A stretch of DNA of 8,858 nucleotides from an uncultured bacterium. GTDB taxonomy: Bacteria > Bacillota > Clostridia > Lachnospirales > Lachnospiraceae. The first letter of the stretch is position 1; each line of letters begins with the position of its first letter. The translations under genes were made by a program, and so were the position numbers. The notes beneath the pieces are model-generated. The model was not told the origin of the DNA and made no database searches. It was given only the letters and a program-made list of their open reading frames with translations. The stretch spans positions 1-8,858 of the forward strand of contig CAJMMH010000105.1 of the NCBI GenBank assembly GCA_905214365.1. Reading direction: 5' to 3'. This document shows, piece after piece, positions 1-5,910 of this stretch.

Positions 1-63
1 CTACCAGAAATGGACGGGGCAGCCACTATGCAGTGGCAGGTAGCAAGAATCCCCTACCTTTAG
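1..63 (+). CDS. tnpB: TnpB-like RNA-guided endonuclease / IS605 OrfB, C-terminal tail only
   Basis: Frame 1 is open from the first base to a TAG at 61-63, giving 20 residues that end VARIPYL. None of the catalytic RuvC or zinc-ribbon regions are in the window, so the call rests on two things: the short C-terminal ending resembles the (A/G)-R/S-(I)P-x-L tails I know from clostridial OrfB/TnpB proteins, and the stop codon sits inside the right-end hairpin, a hallmark of these elements. TnpB is an omega-RNA-guided DNA nuclease that cuts next to a transposon-associated motif and helps the element persist. The ORF converges on the epimerase gene with 12 bases between the two stop codons. Intactness cannot be judged. 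A degenerate fragment is possible. Confidence 0.6.
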   Translation, partial: LPEMDGAATMQWQVARIPYL

Positions 64-79
64 GCATGGGGAGTGTCAA
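1..79 (+). mobile_element. Right end of an IS200/IS605-family (TnpB-carrying) insertion sequence, partial
   Basis: Only the last 79 bases of the element are in the window. Directly visible: an open reading frame closes at 61-63 inside a GC-rich terminal hairpin (CCCC 51-54 pairing GGGG 68-71, with CC 57-58 pairing GG 63-64), followed by AGTGTCAA ending at 79. A stop codon inside a CCCC...TTTAGGC...GGGG hairpin followed by a TCAA-type end is the usual layout of IS605-group right ends; TCAA is the right cleavage tetranucleotide of IS608. There are no terminal inverted repeats or target duplication, as expected for this single-strand transposition family. The left end lies outside the window, so the exact element and whether TnpA is present are unknown. 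The boundary at 79 is inferred. Confidence 0.72.
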
Positions 80-963
80 CCGGTAATGATTTCGTAGGAC
101 GCCTCGAAGCATGCACCGCCTTCCAGACAATTTCCCCATTCCCGGTCTTTCAGTTCGCCGTCAAAGGCTTCGGCATCGCAGCGGCCGTACCACGGCTCAA
201 TGCAGATGAACGGCGCATGCTTTCCGGCCGGAGACCACACACCTGCCAGCGGCGCTTCAAAATGGACGCGCACAAATTCACGGCCCTTTTCATCTGCCAG
301 TCCGATCTGCTGCACCTGATAGTCCTCCAGAATCAACGCATCCTTCGCAAACAGCTCATCAGTTACCGGAAGGCAGCCATGCGTAAGCGGCAGCTTCTCT
401 GTCTGGTCGGAAACCAGGCCGCCCTCGCCAAGTTTGCGGACAGCAAGCTCCTTCGGGCTTACGCCGTCCCGGTCATAGAAGGTTACTCTGCAGGAGGTCA
501 GATCCTGCTTCTCCCCCGGAGGGCACAAAAAGGCCGGATGCGCGCCGATAGAAAAGTACAATGGCTCAGTTCCTGGATTAGTCACGTTCCACATGACGAG
601 AATGCCCGCTCCCTCCAGACGATAGCCAATCTCCAGACAGAACGCGAACGGATAGACTGCGCGCGTCTGTTCATTGTCCGTCAGCGCGAACCACGCTTCA
701 TCGCTGGTCTGAGAGATCAGTTCAAATTCACAGTCTCTCGCAAAACCGTGCTGCCCCATCGGATACTGCCTGTCTCCAACGCGGTAGGTTTTGTTTTTTA
801 CGCTTCCGACAAACGGAAAAAGAACTGGTGATACCCGCGCCCAATAGGCGGGATCCGCATTCCAGAGATAAGAAAGCCCTCTGTCTTTTCTTACTAGAGA
901 CCGAAGCTCTGCTCCATGCAGACTGATTTCTGCTTTCAAAAGATCATTTTCCAATACAACCAT
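76..963 (-). CDS. Aldose 1-epimerase-family protein (LacX/YeaD-like galactose mutarotase fold)
   Basis: A 295-residue soluble protein of the galactose mutarotase-like beta-sandwich family, of usual length for the LacX-like branch. Members interconvert anomers of aldoses or hexose 6-phosphates in the cytoplasm; the exact sugar cannot be told from sequence. Visible family marks: an N-terminal strand with HGAEL at 16-20, QHGFAR at 71-76 with the substrate-binding His72, GAHPAF at 140-145 with the likely catalytic acid His142, and IEPWYG at 255-260 with Glu256 as likely base. The start ATG (963-961) follows an AGGAAG-type ribosome-binding site. It lies 127 bp after the cardiolipin synthase-like gene with no clear terminator between, so readthrough is possible. 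Its TGA stop (78-76) is formed by bases of the adjoining IS end, so the extreme C-terminus may differ from the ancestral one by a residue or two. Confidence 0.88.
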   Translation of the reverse strand: MVVLENDLLKAEISLHGAELRSLVRKDRGLSYLWNADPAYWARVSPVLFPFVGSVKNKTYRVGDRQYPMGQHGFARDCEFELISQTSDEAWFALTDNEQTRAVYPFAFCLEIGYRLEGAGILVMWNVTNPGTEPLYFSIGAHPAFLCPPGEKQDLTSCRVTFYDRDGVSPKELAVRKLGEGGLVSDQTEKLPLTHGCLPVTDELFAKDALILEDYQVQQIGLADEKGREFVRVHFEAPLAGVWSPAGKHAPFICIEPWYGRCDAEAFDGELKDREWGNCLEGGACFEASYEIITG

Positions 964-991
964 CTTTTTCTTCCTTTCCAGATTCCTATGC

Positions 992-1022
992 GTTACTGTT
1001 CACGCTGCGCTCAAGCAGTAAC
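992..1022 (+). repeat. Small dispersed inverted-repeat element, copy 1
   Basis: GTTACTG (992-998) and CAGTAAC (1016-1022) are perfect 7-bp inverted arms around a 17-nt loop. The first 21 bases (992-1012) match the reverse complement of 5501-5521 at 19 of 21 positions. It sits in the 127-bp gap between the cardiolipin synthase-like gene and the epimerase gene. There is no T-run on either side, so it does not read as an intrinsic terminator. The rest of the gap (964-1090) shows no gene or promoter that I trust. A REP-like or small non-autonomous mobile repeat is the likeliest reading. Confidence 0.5.
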
Positions 1023-1090
1023 AGACTCCTGCGAAACCATCCGTGCAGCTCTGCATTCGATATCCGCTGCCTTTTCAGACGCCGGACAAG

Positions 1091-2710
1091 CTACATTAAC
1101 GGCGCGAGCGGCTTTAATATTTTTCCTGCCAAACGGGACAGAAGCTTCTGATTCCGGATATCTTCTTCCGTAATCAGAATGCTCTTTTTCACAGTATCTT
1201 CAAAGTCCTTTTCGATGACCGCAAGTTCGCTGACTCCATGCAGATACGCCGCGCACTCAAAATGAAGATACAGGCTGCGGTAATCCAGGTTGATGGTTCC
1301 GACCACACCGCGGATATCGTCGGAAACAAATATCTTCGCATGGACAAATCCTGGCGTAAATTCATAGATCTTTACCCCTGCGCGCGTCAGCTCAGCATAA
1401 TGCGTTTTTGCAAGCGCGAACGCGTATTTCTTATCCGGAATATGCGGAAGGACAATGGACACGTCCACACCGCGCTTCGCCGCGTATGTCAGCGCTGTAG
1501 TCATCTGGCTGTCAATAATCAGGTACGGCGTCATGATATGAACATACCGTTTTGCCTGATTGATGATGTCCAGATATACCATCTCACCGACCCGTTCCCC
1601 GTCGTACGGCGTATCTCCATACGGAATCACATAGCCATCCGCATCCGCATGCCGGTCCTGCTCCACATCCAGATAATATTCGTAATCATCATGCGGCAGC
1701 GCCGTGCCGGGAACACCAAATCTGCGGATGTTGCTCTCGCCGTTCCACATACGCAGAAACATCAGCGTAAAGCTCCGCACCGCGTCGCCCTGAATCATGA
1801 CAGCGGTATCCTTCCAGTATCCGAACCGTTTTTTCCGGTTGATATACTCATCCGCCAGGTTAATACCGCCGGTAAACGCAACCTTGCCGTCAATGACAAC
1901 AATTTTCCGATGATCACGGTTGTTATAATGGGTGGAGATAAACGGCATGATCGGCGCGAACATCCGGCTTTTGATTCCGAGCTTTTCCAGCTTTTCGGGA
2001 TAATTATACGGAAGCAGGGACAGCTCACACATGCCGTCATACATGAAGCGCACCTCCACTCCTTCCGCCGCCTTACGCTTCAGAATGTTAAGCACCCGGC
2101 CCCACATGTAGCCCTCCGCAACGATAAAGTACTCCATAAAGATAAAGGACTCTGCCGCTTCTAACTGCTTCAGCAGCTCATCAAACTTATCCTCTCCGCA
2201 AGGAAAATACGTTACCGTCGTGTTTTCATAGACCGGATACCCGCCGTTGCGGTACAGGTAAACGGCAAGATTCTCTAATGGCTTATCCTCTTCCTTCAGA
2301 CGGTTCATCAGCTCCGACGGCCAACGCTCATAGCGGTCGGTCTGACGGTCTACCTGATCGAGCGCCGCATGCACCCGCCTGTGCCCGACCTCTTTGCGCA
2401 CAAACAGATACAGCATCGCGCCGACAACCGGAGCAACCGCAATCAAAACCAGCCAGGAAAGCTTGTTTTCCGGAATATCCTCTGTGTTCAGAATGATAAC
2501 GACCATGATCGCGTTGAACACAAGAATACTGCTGAATACATATGGAATGTACCGGCTTAAAAAACTGATAAACCAGAACATTGCCAGAAACTGAATCAGC
2601 AGCAGCAGCAGTACAATCGTCGTGCGTCCAAATATTACCCGCAGGATTCCTTTCTTTCCTTTCTCGAGAAGTGTGACATCGTCCTCGTCACGCCACGTCA
2701 GTTTTGCCAT
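1091..2710 (-). CDS. cls: Cardiolipin synthase-like phospholipase D-family membrane protein
   Basis: A 539-residue integral membrane enzyme that probably joins two phosphatidylglycerol molecules into cardiolipin and glycerol. Hydrophobic segments at about 30-51, 56-75 and 84-104 form the N-terminal membrane region (PLDc_N type). Two HKD motifs of the phospholipase D superfamily are intact: His267-Lys269-Asp274, followed by GGIN, and His457-Lys459-Asp464, followed by GTIN. Length and layout fit bacterial Cls/ClsA proteins, which run about 480-520 residues; this one is slightly long. The ATG (2710-2708) is preceded by AGGG seven bases upstream, and an in-frame TAG at 2722-2720 excludes a longer start. 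It has its own strong promoter, so it need not depend on the upstream ABC-F gene. A minor CL synthase paralogue with another phosphatidyl acceptor is possible. Confidence 0.92.
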   Translation of the reverse strand: MAKLTWRDEDDVTLLEKGKKGILRVIFGRTTIVLLLLLIQFLAMFWFISFLSRYIPYVFSSILVFNAIMVVIILNTEDIPENKLSWLVLIAVAPVVGAMLYLFVRKEVGHRRVHAALDQVDRQTDRYERWPSELMNRLKEEDKPLENLAVYLYRNGGYPVYENTTVTYFPCGEDKFDELLKQLEAAESFIFMEYFIVAEGYMWGRVLNILKRKAAEGVEVRFMYDGMCELSLLPYNYPEKLEKLGIKSRMFAPIMPFISTHYNNRDHRKIVVIDGKVAFTGGINLADEYINRKKRFGYWKDTAVMIQGDAVRSFTLMFLRMWNGESNIRRFGVPGTALPHDDYEYYLDVEQDRHADADGYVIPYGDTPYDGERVGEMVYLDIINQAKRYVHIMTPYLIIDSQMTTALTYAAKRGVDVSIVLPHIPDKKYAFALAKTHYAELTRAGVKIYEFTPGFVHAKIFVSDDIRGVVGTINLDYRSLYLHFECAAYLHGVSELAVIEKDFEDTVKKSILITEEDIRNQKLLSRLAGKILKPLAPLM

Positions 2711-2762
2711 TTTTTTACCCTACCCTTTTCATGTACTCCTGGAATCTCTTATACCACCAGGC

Positions 2763-2785
2763 ACAATTTTCTATGGAAAAATTGT
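2763..2785 (-). promoter_or_regulatory. Operator-like palindrome in the cls 5' untranslated region
   Basis: ACAATTTT (2763-2770) and AAAATTGT (2778-2785) are a perfect 8-bp inverted repeat with a 7-nt spacer. On the minus strand this lies at about +6 to +28 from the predicted cls transcription start. That placement suits a repressor operator or a short 5' mRNA hairpin. It is not a terminator: no U-run follows, and the stem is AT-rich. The regulator is unknown. Confidence 0.45.
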
Positions 2786-2797
2786 CCGTTTCCCGCT

Positions 2798-2826
2798 ATC
2801 ATACCATATGGACCGGTTCTTGTAAA
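2798..2826 (-). promoter_or_regulatory. Sigma-A-type promoter for the cardiolipin synthase-like gene
   Basis: On the minus strand TTTACA (2826-2821) and TATGAT (2803-2798) are separated by 17 bp; each hexamer differs from consensus at one position. Transcription would start near 2791, giving a leader of about 80 nt. The promoter lies in the 141-bp gap after the ABC-F gene, where I see no clear terminator, so some readthrough from ABC-F may also reach cls. Confidence 0.68.
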
Positions 2827-2851
2827 GTTTCCGCGGACAAAGCCTGCGAAG

Positions 2852-4918
2852 TCAGCCTGCACCATGTTCCTCCACTTCAAGCTCAATGAGCCAGTTCAGG
2901 AGATTTTCCTGCAATTCTTCCTCCTTCCTTGCTGCGGCGCTGATTTCCTCCAGCTTCACATAATCGGTTGCCAGCGCCGGATCCATCTGCTTCATGGTCA
3001 GCTCCTGCAGACGCTCCTCGCTTTCTTTGAGCTGGCGCTCATACTTCTCGATCTGCTGGCGGCGTCTTGACGCAATCTTTCCCGGATTATAATAAGTTTT
3101 CTTATCGAAGACATCATCCAGTGTCGGAATGTGTCCCTGCCTCCCAGTTCCGGCGGCTTTCCCTGTTCCGACGTCCGCGGCAGTTCCGCTTCCTGTGCCT
3201 GCTCTGCCGCCTCCTGCTGCCGCGCCTCCCGGTTTCCCGGCGCCGCTTCTGCCGCTCTCCGCAGCTTTCCTGCCGTTTGCTCCGTCACCAAACCTTGCTT
3301 CCCGCTTCTGCTTTTCCCAAAGGAAATCATCGTAGCCGCACGGATACCAGACAGTCTGATCGGTCTCAAAATCCAGAATCGCTGTTGCCGTCTTGCGGAC
3401 GAAATAACGGTCGTGGGAAACGTACAGCACGGTTCCCGTATAGTTCTGCAGCATAGTCTCCAGCGCTTCCTTGCCGATAATATCCATGTGATTGGTCGGC
3501 TCATCGAGAATTAACAGGTTCGGCCTGGTTTTGAACAGCTTGCACAACGCCAGCCTCACACGCTCGCCGCCGGACAGCTGACCAAGCTTCCGGTACACAT
3601 CATCCTGCGAAAACAGGAAATTTCCGAGCGCCCCTCTCGCCTCGGTCATAGTCAGCTGCGGATACAGATCCCAGAAGTCGTCCAGCACTGTTTTCTCCGG
3701 ATCGCTGCACTCCGTTACTGCCGCCTGCTGATCAAAGTACACCCAGTCCACATCCGTTCCGATCCGGAAACTGCCGCCAAGCGGCTTTAACGTGCCGATC
3801 AGTGTTTTTAACAGCGTGGACTTTCCCTTTCCATTTGCACCGAGAATTGCCGCTTTCTCGCCTTTCCGCAGGACAAACGAAACCTCGGAAAGCGGATGGT
3901 CGTAGCCGATCACAAGCCGGTTTGCCGCGATGACCTCGGTATGGCTTTCTCTGCGGGGTGAAAATTGCGCATGAAAGCTCTTGGTATCAAACCGGACCGG
4001 CTTTTCTATTTTTACCATATGTTCAATTGCCATACGTTTGGAGCGGGTGGCCGCCACCTTGGTCGGCGTATTTTTCCACTTCTCAATCCACTCGGTCAGA
4101 CGGGCGATTTCCTTCTGCTGCAGCTCATAGTCCTTTTCCTGCTTTTCCGCCGCCAGCTTTTTCTGCTCCATAAAGAAGCTGTAATTGCCCGGATAACGCT
4201 TCATATGATGATACTCGATCTCATATGTCACATCTGTGATATGATCCAGGAACATACGGTCATGCGATACGATGACAACCGCGCGGTCATAGCTTTTCAG
4301 GTACTCCTCCAGCCACTCGATTGCCGCAATGTCCAGATGGTTGGTCGGCTCATCGAGCAGCATAATATCCGGCCGCGACAATAACAGCTTGATAAACGCG
4401 ATTTTTGTCTGCTGTCCACCGGAAAACTCTCCGATCGGCCGTTCCAGGTCGGAAAGCGCAAAGCCGAACCGCTGAAACATCGTTTCCATATCCTGCTTCC
4501 AGGTATAGCCGCCGAGCGCCGTCATCTTCGCCTGCAGGGCATCGTACCGGTGCATGATTTCCGGTGTCTGCTCTCTAGTCATGCGCTCCGCTAACGCAAG
4601 CAACTCCTTCTCCGCCTCAAATACGGGCGCAAATACCTTTTTGATTTCTTCTCCCGCGCTTAGGCTTCCGTCCGGGAAGCTGATCTGGCGCAGATAGCCG
4701 ATGCTCTGATAGCCGGCCATAGAAATGCCGCACGATTCGTCGCTGTCCGGGTTTGCCATCTCCACGTCGCCGCAAATCAGCTTTAAAAACGTCGTTTTGC
4801 CGCAGCCGTTTCTGCCGACTACGGCAATTTTTTCTTTATCTCTGATTTCAAAATTAATGTCTTCAAGAATGGTCTCCGCCGCATATTTCACCCATGCGTG
4901 CCTGATCTGATATCTCAC
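2852..4918 (-). CDS. ABC-F family ATPase (ribosome-associated, duplicated ABC domains) with Gly/Ala-rich linker
   Basis: A 688-residue soluble protein with two ABC ATPase domains and no membrane segments, the ABC-F plan of translation factors that act at the ribosomal E-site. Domain 1: Walker A GRNGCGKTT 35-43, signature FSGGQ 165-169, Walker B ending LLDE 187-190, switch His219. The inter-domain linker (about 240-320) is short and basic, with TRSKR at 291-295. Domain 2: Walker A GANGKGKST 360-368, signature LSGGE 448-452, Walker B LILDE 469-473, switch His502. Both catalytic glutamates are present. Residues about 545-596 are a low-complexity Gly/Ala/Arg stretch, followed by a charged C-terminal coiled coil (about 612-686), as in Uup/YdiF-type members. 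The start is GTG (4918-4916), three bases after the carD stop, with GGAGG at 4932-4928. The short linker argues against a specialised antibiotic-resistance ABC-F, but that is inference. Confidence 0.92.
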   Translation of the reverse strand: MRYQIRHAWVKYAAETILEDINFEIRDKEKIAVVGRNGCGKTTFLKLICGDVEMANPDSDESCGISMAGYQSIGYLRQISFPDGSLSAGEEIKKVFAPVFEAEKELLALAERMTREQTPEIMHRYDALQAKMTALGGYTWKQDMETMFQRFGFALSDLERPIGEFSGGQQTKIAFIKLLLSRPDIMLLDEPTNHLDIAAIEWLEEYLKSYDRAVVIVSHDRMFLDHITDVTYEIEYHHMKRYPGNYSFFMEQKKLAAEKQEKDYELQQKEIARLTEWIEKWKNTPTKVAATRSKRMAIEHMVKIEKPVRFDTKSFHAQFSPRRESHTEVIAANRLVIGYDHPLSEVSFVLRKGEKAAILGANGKGKSTLLKTLIGTLKPLGGSFRIGTDVDWVYFDQQAAVTECSDPEKTVLDDFWDLYPQLTMTEARGALGNFLFSQDDVYRKLGQLSGGERVRLALCKLFKTRPNLLILDEPTNHMDIIGKEALETMLQNYTGTVLYVSHDRYFVRKTATAILDFETDQTVWYPCGYDDFLWEKQKREARFGDGANGRKAAESGRSGAGKPGGAAAGGGRAGTGSGTAADVGTGKAAGTGRQGHIPTLDDVFDKKTYYNPGKIASRRRQQIEKYERQLKESEERLQELTMKQMDPALATDYVKLEEISAAARKEEELQENLLNWLIELEVEEHGAG

Positions 4919-4921
4919 TGC

Positions 4922-5449
4922 CTATTTCCTCCGGGGCGCATCCCGCGCCGTTTTTTCCATACAGGCGGCAATATAATCCTTTACCTGCGATTTTTCAATG
5001 GAGAGCGGAATCGCCAACTCCCCGTAGAGCTGCTCCTCCGCAGCCCGATAATACCGTTCATCCACAGCCGTCACCTTTTTCCCGGTGCGGATGCGTTTCT
5101 CTCTTCTCGAATGTACCGTCTTGATCAGCCTTGCCACTTCCCGGCAGTCGCAGTTCTTCAGAACATTCCGGTACAATTCTTCTCTCGTTTTTTCATTGGC
5201 AACCGTCAGCAGCTCCATGTCCGGCATCTCTCCGATCAGCTGCTCAGTCTCCTCCTTTGAGATAATTGCCCGGATCACAACCTTATCGTTGCTGACCGGC
5301 GTATATACTTTTGTGCCTCCGACATAGACAGGAAATAATGTGTAATACAGCTTTTCTGATTTCTTTCCATCGAGTTCAAGCGGTCCGACCGCTCCTACTC
5401 TGCAAACGCCTTCGCCTCCATACACAACATAATCTCCAACATCAAACAT
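4922..5449 (-). CDS. CarD-family transcriptional regulator (RNA polymerase-interacting)
   Basis: A 175-residue cytoplasmic protein. The N-terminal ~60 residues (starting MFDVGDYVVYGGEGVCRV, then a strand ending GGTKVYTPV) form the Tudor-like RID domain shared by CarD and TRCF, which binds the RNA polymerase beta subunit. The remainder is mostly helical and basic, as in CarD C-terminal domains that contact the upstream edge of the promoter bubble. Length fits clostridial CarD proteins. CarD proteins tune initiation, often at rRNA and housekeeping promoters; which promoters are affected here is unknown. The ATG (5449-5447) has GGAGG six bases upstream. It is the first gene of a two-gene unit with the ABC-F gene, and its promoter region carries phased A-tracts. 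Confidence 0.9.
   Translation of the reverse strand: MFDVGDYVVYGGEGVCRVGAVGPLELDGKKSEKLYYTLFPVYVGGTKVYTPVSNDKVVIRAIISKEETEQLIGEMPDMELLTVANEKTREELYRNVLKNCDCREVARLIKTVHSRREKRIRTGKKVTAVDERYYRAAEEQLYGELAIPLSIEKSQVKDYIAACMEKTARDAPRRK
4928..4932 (-). promoter_or_regulatory. Ribosome-binding site of the ABC-F gene inside the carD 3' end
   Basis: GGAGG lies in the last Arg codons of carD, nine bases upstream of the GTG start at 4918. It decides the unusual GTG start: the reading frame from there begins MRYQIRH directly before a normal ABC domain. The layout predicts translational coupling of ABC-F to carD. Confidence 0.7.
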
Positions 5450-5489
5450 AACTTTCCTCCTTGCTCTCAGCCTGTCCGAAGCGTGCTAA

Positions 5490-5521
5490 CGCTGCCGTCC
5501 GAGCGCAGCGCGAACAGCAAC
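5490..5521 (-). repeat. Small dispersed inverted-repeat element, copy 2, in the carD leader
   Basis: Bases 5501-5521 match the reverse complement of 992-1012 at 19 of 21 positions. In this copy CGCTGC (5490-5495) and GCAGCG (5505-5510) make a 6-bp stem with a 9-nt loop, and flanking TGCT/AGCA can extend it past an internal loop. It lies within the predicted carD 5' untranslated region, about 40-75 bases upstream of the start codon. The orientation is opposite to copy 1. Confidence 0.48.
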
Positions 5522-5612
5522 GATTTGCACGCATCCGTATTGATAAACGCAGATTCCTCACACATATTTCCTGTCTATGTCGTGTTTTCTGATGCAGAAA
5601 CGCTTTATCTAT

Positions 5613-5677
5613 ATTTTACCAAATTTTTGAGCTGGCGGTACGTTTTTTTTGTGTTTTTTGTGATTTTCAGCTTTTTT
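5613..5677 (-). promoter_or_regulatory. Probable extended -10 promoter for carD with phased A-tracts upstream
   Basis: On the minus strand TGGTAAAAT (5621-5613) reads as an extended -10 element (TGn plus TAAAAT). No good -35 hexamer is present. Immediately upstream are A-runs at 5643-5650, 5654-5659, 5664-5667 and 5672-5677, centred 9-10 bp apart at about -40 to -68 from a start near 5606. They would suit an UP element or intrinsically curved DNA. The leader would be about 155 nt. The rest of the gap toward purA (5678-5795) holds no gene that I can support. Confidence 0.5.
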
Positions 5678-5798
5678 CCTATATTCCCGATTGAAACCCT
5701 CTGCTTTTCTCCTGTTTTTTTGTTCATATTAGCTGAACGGTGCTCCGTCTGGCAAGGACACAGAAGCATTTTTGCCCTCTGAAAAATTGCTCCGATAA

Positions 5799-5848
5799 AA
5801 GCAAAAAGAACAGGCAGAGACGCAATTTCCGCGTTCCCTGCCTGCTTT
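5799..5848 (-). terminator. Rho-independent terminator of purA
   Basis: On the minus strand CAGGCAG (5844-5838) pairs with CTGCCTG (5817-5811). The stem continues through G-U, G-C and A-U pairs and, past a one-base bulge, CGC/GCG to a 7-nt loop. A T-rich run (TTCTTTTTGC from 5810 downward) follows and an A-run (AAAAG) precedes, a complete intrinsic terminator. It is about 65 bases past the purA stop. The shorter T-run on the plus side makes weak bidirectional action possible. Confidence 0.8.
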
Positions 5849-5861
5849 TCTCCGCTGACAA

Positions 5862-5890
5862 TGTCCGGTACTGACGTACAGTACCGGACA
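5862..5890. repeat. Perfect 12-bp inverted repeat between purA stop and its terminator
   Basis: TGTCCGGTACTG (5862-5873) and CAGTACCGGACA (5879-5890) are perfectly complementary around the 5-nt loop ACGTA. No T-run follows on either strand. In the purA transcript it would form a very stable hairpin starting about 20 nt after the stop codon. It could be a 3' mRNA-stabilising structure, a pause hairpin or a protein-binding palindrome; the sequence does not decide. Confidence 0.6.
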
Positions 5891-5910
5891 ATTCAGCATG
5901 TTATAACTGA

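Larger units (their letters stand above)
1..99 (+). ncRNA. 3' part of a putative TnpB omega-RNA (scaffold to 79, guide from 80)
   Basis: In TnpB elements the guide RNA scaffold overlaps the tnpB 3' end and the right end, and the first ~16-20 nt of flanking DNA serve as guide. Foldable segments are visible here. GCCACT 22-27 pairs with AGTGGC 32-37 around a 4-nt loop. GGTAG 39-43 can pair either with CTACC 1-5 or with CTACC 54-58, a competition compatible with a pseudoknot. The terminal hairpin spans 51-71. If the scaffold ends at TCAA (79), the guide would be 80-99, starting CCGGTAATGA, which is antisense to the 3' end of the neighbouring epimerase gene. Transcription and processing are inferred, not seen. 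Confidence 0.5.

Noticed and set aside
73..831. 252-residue plus-strand reading frame
   Set aside because: It lies wholly within the epimerase gene in antisense, has no ribosome-binding site or recognisable domain, and starts within the IS end.
2715..2732. Five-codon mini-ORF (MKRVG) just before cls, with AGGAG upstream
   Set aside because: The AGGAG is only three bases from the ATG, too close for good initiation, and no leader-peptide logic is visible.
3129..3514. Pro/Ala- and Arg/Ser-rich plus-strand reading frames opposite the ABC-F gene
   Set aside because: They are antisense shadows of the GC-rich Gly/Ala linker coding region; low stop-codon frequency there explains them.
5483..5782. 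99-residue hydrophobic Phe-rich plus-strand reading frame in the carD-purA gap
   Set aside because: The Phe content comes from T-runs of the A-tract region; there is no ribosome-binding site, no domain, and it overlaps the likely carD promoter and leader.
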